Assembly (NCBI RefSeq): GCF_024295805.1
Contig: NZ_JANCLX010000016.1
Coordinates: 1 to 64,000 of the forward strand
Reading direction: 5' to 3'
Source of the DNA: Streptomyces cucumeris
GTDB lineage: Bacteria; Actinomycetota; Actinomycetes; Streptomycetales; Streptomycetaceae
DNA length: 64,000 nucleotides
The notes below the pieces were generated by a model. That model made no database searches. It saw only the letters and a program-made list of their open reading frames with translations, and was not told where the DNA came from. Shown piece after piece: positions 59,722 to 64,000 of this stretch (positions are counted from its first letter, which is position 1; every line of letters begins with the position of its first letter). The position numbers and the translations under genes were made by a program.

Positions 59722-60468
59722 TCAGGCGGAGCGGCGGCGGCTGGCGAGGACGCCGAAGGCGACGCCCGCGATACCGACGACGATGCCCGCGACGCCCAGC
59801 ACCCGGGCGGTGGTGTCGCTGCTGTCGCCGTCGGAGTCGTCGGCGGCGGTCTTCTCGCCGTCCTCGCCCTCGCCCTTGTCGTCGTCCTTGTGACCGGAGG
59901 CCGCGGCGCCGTGCGCGTCCGAGCCCTCGGCCGGGGCGACCAGCTTGAGGACCGGCGCCGGGTTCTCCGGCTCGTCCTCACCCTCCTTGGGCTCCTCGAT
60001 CCAGCGCACGACCTCCTTGTTGTCGTACGTCTGGAGGGCCTTGAAGACGAGCTGGTCGGCGTCCTCGGGGAGCTGGCCGACGGAGAGCGGGAACTGCTGG
60101 AACTGGCCGGGCTCGATCGAACCGCCGGTCCAGGTGACCTTGGTGACCGCCTCGGTGATCTTCTCGCCGTGCATCTCGATCGGCTTGTCCAGCTTGCTCT
60201 TGGTGACCTTCACCTTCCAGCCGGGCACCGGCTGTGGCATCACCGAGGCGAGCGGATGGTCGGTCGGCAGGGTGACTTCGAGCTTGGTGGTCGAGGCGTC
60301 GTCGCGCTCGTTGGGCACCTTGAAGTTGACGGTGCTGTAGCCGCCCTTCTCGGCCTCACCGGGCTGCACGCTGACGTGCGCGAAGGCGGGGCCCGCGGCG
60401 AGCAGCACCAGGCCGCCCGCGGTGAGGGCTCCGAGAACCGGCAGACGACGAAGACGCATGGCGTTCAT
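59722..60468 (-). CDS. YcnI-family copper-binding membrane protein
   Basis: The 248-residue protein has a signal peptide ending AGPAFA, giving a mature N-terminus His-Val-Ser-Val, the His-brace copper ligand of YcnI/DUF1775. The conserved Trp and Glu region follows (PVPGWKVKVTK, VTWTGGSIEPGQFQQFPLSVG). A Gly/Asp/Lys-rich linker leads to a C-terminal helix (VLGVAGIVVGIAGVAFGVLASRRR). It is the upstream member of the copper gene group. Confidence 0.93.
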   Translation of the reverse strand: MNAMRLRRLPVLGALTAGGLVLLAAGPAFAHVSVQPGEAEKGGYSTVNFKVPNERDDASTTKLEVTLPTDHPLASVMPQPVPGWKVKVTKSKLDKPIEMHGEKITEAVTKVTWTGGSIEPGQFQQFPLSVGQLPEDADQLVFKALQTYDNKEVVRWIEEPKEGEDEPENPAPVLKLVAPAEGSDAHGAAASGHKDDDKGEGEDGEKTAADDSDGDSSDTTARVLGVAGIVVGIAGVAFGVLASRRRSA

Positions 60469-60566
60469 GGGGTACTCCAGGGATCCGAAACGGATGATCA
60501 GTGGGTGGCGCGCGTACGGCGAGGCCGCGGCCGCCCTCCGGAACCGCTGGAGGGGCGTCGCGTCGG

Positions 60567-61394
60567 TCAGGCCGCGAGGTCGTGACGCGGCGGACCCCGT
60601 CTGATCACGCTGTGCTGGAGTACGAGGGCCGTGACGGCCCCCTCGTCACGCTCGTCCCGGCGCGGCCGCAGGGGCCCGGCCGGGCGCAGTCCGGCCAGTC
60701 CGGTCAGCAGGGTCCGCACCAGCCGCAGCACGGCGCGCAGACCCCGGACCAACGCGACCTCGGCCACCTCGCGCGCCCCGCCCACCGAAAGCCGCACCAC
60801 CCGCCACACGGCCACCTCGCCGCGGCGCAGCAGCCAGCCCATGGCGACGGCGGCCAGCAGATGGCCCAGCACCATGGGCAGTGACGGCAGCAGGCTGTCC
60901 ACGGCGGGGACGTGCACGGCGGCCGACGCGGGGGTCAGCGGCACGGAGTGCATGGCGTGCGCGGCGTGCACATCCCCGACCGAGGAGGGGTCGATGCCCG
61001 CCCGCTCGACGATGCGCTGTGCGGTGGCGCTGTCCATCCGGCCGGGCACGGGGGCGCACAGCAGGTGCGCGGCCAGACTCATGACCCGGCTCTCGTGTCC
61101 GTCGGCCCGCAGGGCGGCCGCCGCCTGCTGCTGGCCGAGCCCGAACACGGTGTGCAGGACGAGCTGGCCCACGGCGAGCAGCCCGGCTATCCCGGGCAGC
61201 GACCGCTCGCGCCCGGCGAGCGGCACGGCCACCGAGAACAAAGCCGCAGCTCCGACGCCCACCGTCCACAGCGGCACGGTCGCGCAGGACGCGATGACAT
61301 GCCCGGCCGCGGACAGCACGACGCAGACCGCGGTGAACACCGCGGCCCGCAGCATGCGGAGGTCGGCGCCCGCACGGGCGACAGGGGAAGCCAT
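60567..61394 (-). CDS. Hypothetical His-containing membrane protein
   Basis: The 275-residue protein has at least four membrane helices (AAVFTAVCVVLSAAGHVIASC, LWTVGVGAAALFSVAVPLA, IAGLLAVGQLVLHTVFGL and LLPSLPMVLGHLLAAVAMGWLL). Between helices 3 and 4 lies an outer loop with ADGHESRVMSLAAH and VGDVHAAHAMHSVP, rich in His and Met and thus a possible copper-binding stretch. The last 80 residues are basic and cytosolic. I do not recognise a named family. It lies 98 bases upstream of YcnI on the same strand and may be the first gene of the copper group. Confidence 0.7.
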   Translation of the reverse strand: MASPVARAGADLRMLRAAVFTAVCVVLSAAGHVIASCATVPLWTVGVGAAALFSVAVPLAGRERSLPGIAGLLAVGQLVLHTVFGLGQQQAAAALRADGHESRVMSLAAHLLCAPVPGRMDSATAQRIVERAGIDPSSVGDVHAAHAMHSVPLTPASAAVHVPAVDSLLPSLPMVLGHLLAAVAMGWLLRRGEVAVWRVVRLSVGGAREVAEVALVRGLRAVLRLVRTLLTGLAGLRPAGPLRPRRDERDEGAVTALVLQHSVIRRGPPRHDLAA

Positions 61395-61595
61395 GGCGGC
61401 GCCATCATCCCACCGCGCACATGCGTTACCTACGGCGGGTAGGGCGTAACGGCGCACACCGGGACAGCCCCATACACCGGTGCGCCCGCCGTGCGCGTCC
61501 GCCGAATGAGCGGAGTCACGTCAATCGCACGCTTACGGACCATGGACCCAGGCAATACGTAACGGTATGTCGAGCCGCGGCCGGGAGGCTGGAGC

Positions 61596-62099
61596 ATGAG
61601 CATCTGGTGGTCACTCCATTTGCCCCGCGAGGCGGCGAGCGTTCCCCTCGCACGACGACTACTCCTCGGCACGATGGAGACGGCCGGGGTGGACCCGGAG
61701 ATCTCCTACGACCTGTCGGTCGCCCTCTCCGAGGCATGTGCGAACGCGGTGGAGCACGGCGGAGCCGACGGTACGGACGGTGATTACCGGGTCACGGCCT
61801 TCATCGACGGTGACACCTGCCGGATCGAGGTCACCGACTCGGGGCCCGGATTCACCCAGCGCGGCACCGTCCGTCGCGGACCGCGCACCCGCAGTGAGCG
61901 GCGCCCCGCCACCCCGCGCAGACCGCAGCACCCACAGGGTCCGGCACCCGCGCAGGCCGAGCACGGGCGGGGGCTGTTCCTGATCGAGGCCCTCACCGAC
62001 CACGTCCGCTACCGCGACCGGCCGGGCCGCGGGGGTGTGGTGGTGAGCTTCGACAAGATCCTCAAGTGGCGCGAGGACTCCCTGCTCCGGGCGTCCTGA
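61596..62099 (+). CDS. Anti-sigma-factor-type ATP-binding protein (HATPase_c_2)
   Basis: The 167-residue protein has the GHKL fold of RsbW/SpoIIAB-like proteins: N-box VALSEACANAVEHG, G1 IEVTDSGPGF and G2 EHGRGLFLIEALTDHV. A basic Pro/Arg-rich insert of about 35 residues lies between G1 and G2. Streptomyces has many such proteins, acting as anti-sigma factors or partners of PP2C phosphatases. No sigma or anti-anti-sigma gene is adjacent. The ATG follows GGGAGGCTGGAGC. The upstream gap has several CGTAACG motifs (61424-61451 and 61559-61565). Confidence 0.82.
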   Translation: MSIWWSLHLPREAASVPLARRLLLGTMETAGVDPEISYDLSVALSEACANAVEHGGADGTDGDYRVTAFIDGDTCRIEVTDSGPGFTQRGTVRRGPRTRSERRPATPRRPQHPQGPAPAQAEHGRGLFLIEALTDHVRYRDRPGRGGVVVSFDKILKWREDSLLRAS

Positions 62100-62123
62100 C
62101 CGCCCTGACCGTCCTGGCCCCTC

Positions 62124-62138
62124 GGACCGTCCTGGTCC
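62124..62138. terminator. Small hairpin between convergent genes
   Basis: A 5-bp stem GGACC / GGTCC with loop GTCCT lies in the 49-bp gap; it is weak but well placed. Confidence 0.35.
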
Positions 62139-62148
62139 GGACCGTCGC

Positions 62149-63642
62149 TCAGCCGGTCCCCGGGGCCGGCTGCTCGGGCGGCAGTGCCCGGCACAGGGCG
62201 TCCAGCGCCGCCGGGAAGGCGTGCTCGGGCGGGGTCGCATAGCCGACGACCAGCCCCTCCAGCGGGGGCGTGGTCGCGTCCGGGTGCCGGTAGCCCGCGA
62301 GACCGTCGAGGGCCAGCCCCTGCCAGGAGGCGGCCTGGACGGCGGACCGTTCGGTGCCGGGCGGGAGTTCGAGCACCGCGTGCAGCCCGGCGGCGATCCC
62401 GGAGACCCGGATATGCGGGGCGCGTTCGGCGAGCGCGGCCACCAGCGCGTCCCGGCGGCGCCGGTAGCGCAGCCGCATCCGGCGCACATGACGGTCGTAG
62501 CCGCCGGATGCGATGAAGTCCGCGAGCGTGAGCTGGTCGAGCGCGCTCGCCCAGCCCTCCCGCTCGCCCTTCACGGACAGCACGACGTCGACGAGGTGGT
62601 CCGGCAGGACCATCCAGCCCAGCCGCAGCGCCGGGGAGAGGCTCTTGCTGACCGAACCCAGATAGAGCACCCGGTCCGGGTCGAGCCCCTGGACCGCGCC
62701 GACCGGCTGGCGGTCGTAGCGGAACTCCCCGTCGTAATCGTCCTCCAGGACGAGTCCCCCGCCGGCGCGCGCCCAGTCCACGGCCGCGGCGCGCCGCTCG
62801 GGGTGCAGCGGCCCGCCGGTCGGGAACTGGTGGGCGGGGGTGAGCAGGGCGGCCCGTACTGTCCGCAAGCCCGGATGGGAGGTCAGCTCCTCGGTACGGG
62901 CGCCGCAGTCGTCCAGCGGCAGCGGGACCGTGCGGACCCCGGCGGCGGACAGCAGGGAACGGTGGAAGGCCAGTCCGTACGACTCGACGGCCAGCGCCGG
63001 GCGCAGCACCTTGGTGCCGCTGAGCAGCCGCAGGGCGTGGGCGAAGCCCGAGCAGACCACGATCCGGTCCGGGTCGGTGCGCACCCCGCGGGCCCGCGCC
63101 AGGTAGTCGGCGAGCGCATGGCGCAGCTCGGCGCGGCCGTGCGGGTCACCGGGGCCGAACGCCTCGTTGGGCGCGGCGGTCAGGGCGCGGCGGGCGGAGG
63201 CGAGCCAGGCGGTGCGGGGGAAGGCGGAGGCGTCCGGCTGGCCCTGGAGCAGATTGTGGGCGGGGCGCGGTGGCGGCGCGGCCCGGCGTCTGCGGCCGGT
63301 GGGAGCCGCCGGGGCGGGGCGTCCGCCGCGCTCCCGGCCGGTGTGCCGCGGCGGGGGCGGCGCGGTCCGGGCGGCCACCCGGGTGCCGGAGCCCTGGCGG
63401 GCGGTGAGCCAGCCCTCGGCGACCAGCTCGGCGTAGGCGTCGGCGACCGTGTTGCGGGCGATCCCGAGGTCGGCGGCGAGCGAGCGGTAGGGCGGCAGCC
63501 GGGTGCCGGGGGCGAGCCGCCCGCCACGGACGGCCTCGCGCAGCGCGCTCATCAGCGCGGTGCGGCGGCTGCCCGCGCGGGTCAGCTCCAGATGGAGGTC
63601 ACTGCCGAGGATCTCCGCCGAATTGACCCGCGATTCCGCCAT
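62149..63642 (-). CDS. MocR/GabR-type regulator (GntR HTH + aminotransferase-like domain)
   Basis: The 497-residue protein has a GntR winged helix (LREAVRGGRLAPGTRLPPYRSL, then AADLGIARNTVADAYAELVAEGWLTARQGSGTRVA), a Pro/Arg-rich linker of about 35 residues, and a type I PLP fold. The aminotransferase part has SVSKSLSPALRLGW with the PLP Lys, LEDDYDGEFRYDRQPVGAVQG and LTPAHQFPTGG. Such regulators sense amino acids or vitamin B6 compounds. It is divergent from the AhpD-like gene with 47 bases between, and is likely its regulator. Confidence 0.9.
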   Translation of the reverse strand: MAESRVNSAEILGSDLHLELTRAGSRRTALMSALREAVRGGRLAPGTRLPPYRSLAADLGIARNTVADAYAELVAEGWLTARQGSGTRVAARTAPPPPRHTGRERGGRPAPAAPTGRRRRAAPPPRPAHNLLQGQPDASAFPRTAWLASARRALTAAPNEAFGPGDPHGRAELRHALADYLARARGVRTDPDRIVVCSGFAHALRLLSGTKVLRPALAVESYGLAFHRSLLSAAGVRTVPLPLDDCGARTEELTSHPGLRTVRAALLTPAHQFPTGGPLHPERRAAAVDWARAGGGLVLEDDYDGEFRYDRQPVGAVQGLDPDRVLYLGSVSKSLSPALRLGWMVLPDHLVDVVLSVKGEREGWASALDQLTLADFIASGGYDRHVRRMRLRYRRRRDALVAALAERAPHIRVSGIAAGLHAVLELPPGTERSAVQAASWQGLALDGLAGYRHPDATTPPLEGLVVGYATPPEHAFPAALDALCRALPPEQPAPGTG

Positions 63643-63689
63643 GGAAATGCACCCTACAACCTGTCACATCGAGGCTTAGATTCGTCGTC

Positions 63690-64000
63690 ATGACCACAAC
63701 GACCGAGACGACCACGACGACGGACGCCGAGACGACCGCCGAGACGAGCACCGGGGGGACGCGTCCCGCGCGGGTGGACTTCGCCAAGGCCGCCCCCAAG
63801 GCTTTCAAGGCGCTCATCGGACTGGACGCCGCCGCGCGGGAGGGCCTGGACCCGGCCCTGGTGGAGCTGGTGCAGATCCGCGCCTCCCAGCTGAACCACT
63901 GCGCCTACTGCCTCCATATGCACACCACCGATGCCCACGCGGCGGGCGAGAGCCCCGAGCGGATCAACCTGGTGGGCGTCTGGGAGGAGGCGGGCGAGGC
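63690..64000 (+). CDS. Carboxymuconolactone decarboxylase/AhpD-family protein (partial)
   Basis: The gene runs off the right edge; 103 residues are visible. After a Thr/Glu-rich start (TTTTETTTTTDAETTAETST) come LVELVQIRASQLNHCAYCLHMHTTDA, the CxxC-x3-H active site of AhpD-like peroxidases. These small enzymes reduce peroxides with dihydrolipoamide or a similar donor. The start ATG lies just behind CTTAGATTCGTCGTC. The divergent MocR regulator is the probable controller. Confidence 0.88.
   Translation, partial: MTTTTETTTTTDAETTAETSTGGTRPARVDFAKAAPKAFKALIGLDAAAREGLDPALVELVQIRASQLNHCAYCLHMHTTDAHAAGESPERINLVGVWEEAGE

Overview
The window is chromosomal DNA of a Streptomyces. Third codon positions are almost all G or C, GTG starts are common, ATGA/GTGA gene overlaps are frequent, and most gene ends carry long GC-rich hairpins without a T-tract. 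The marker genes ssgA, a ptpA-type phosphatase, a DUF5326 protein, thiC, cydAB-cydCD, serS, pheA and the Sco/ECuC/DyP copper cluster follow an order that I recall, without having checked it, for the S. coelicolor core chromosome near the origin. No tRNA, rRNA, insertion sequence, prophage or CRISPR array is visible. The window is mostly core genome.

Region by region. 1-7970: a secreted FG-GAP protein, a MerR-thioredoxin pair, a serine hydrolase of the beta-lactamase/PBP4* type, a secreted SGNH hydrolase, GNAT, MarR, a small membrane protein and a HAD phosphatase. 8327-11136: a globin-reductase (flavohaemoglobin) with a very long disordered N-terminus, followed by an FMN-binding pyridoxamine-phosphate-oxidase-like protein. 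11177-16620: Nudix, LysR, a coupled tyrosine phosphatase/PLP lyase pair, a YvlD-type membrane protein, a cupin, a DUF5326 protein and ssgA, which here lacks the adjacent activator gene ssgR. 16730-20172: a YibE/F membrane protein and thiC with a TPP riboswitch. 20261-24682: a GpgS-like glycosyltransferase and a small redox/aldehyde-type cluster (SnoaL-like, HxlR, DJ-1, SDR), then a membrane protein. 24874-28962: a PPP-family phosphatase, a LacI regulator and a hisC-type aminotransferase.

29112-37764: the cytochrome bd locus, with a perfect Rex operator, cydA, cydB, fused cydCD and a GAF-type sensor kinase without a partner. A near-perfect parS site lies across the cydCD translation start. 37975-44528: a glycine-rich secreted protein, HAD, LLM oxidoreductase, HtpX-PspAB and an EphD-like hydrolase-SDR fusion. 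44673-48272: a four-gene operon with two ABC ATPase/permease pairs. 48376-51139: WYL and LysR regulators and a secreted phospholipase A2. 51214-54818: HAD, serS and pheA, with a cluster of DnaA boxes in the 564-bp gap between pheA and serS. 54986-61394: an operon for extracytoplasmic copper handling (YcnI, Sco1, PCuAC/ECuC, CopC-CopD, Tat-exported DyP peroxidase). 61596-64000: an anti-sigma-type ATPase, a MocR regulator and a divergent AhpD-like gene cut by the window end.

The most notable signals are not protein families. They are the DnaA-box cluster and the parS site (chromosome replication and segregation signals inside metabolic loci), the loss of ssgR, a duplicated 120-bp non-coding element behind cydCD, a U-tract terminator with no gene in front of it at 27718-27742, and a possible 50-codon gene made from a 9-bp repeat between dyp and pheA. 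I did not find a clearly new multi-gene defence or biosynthetic system.
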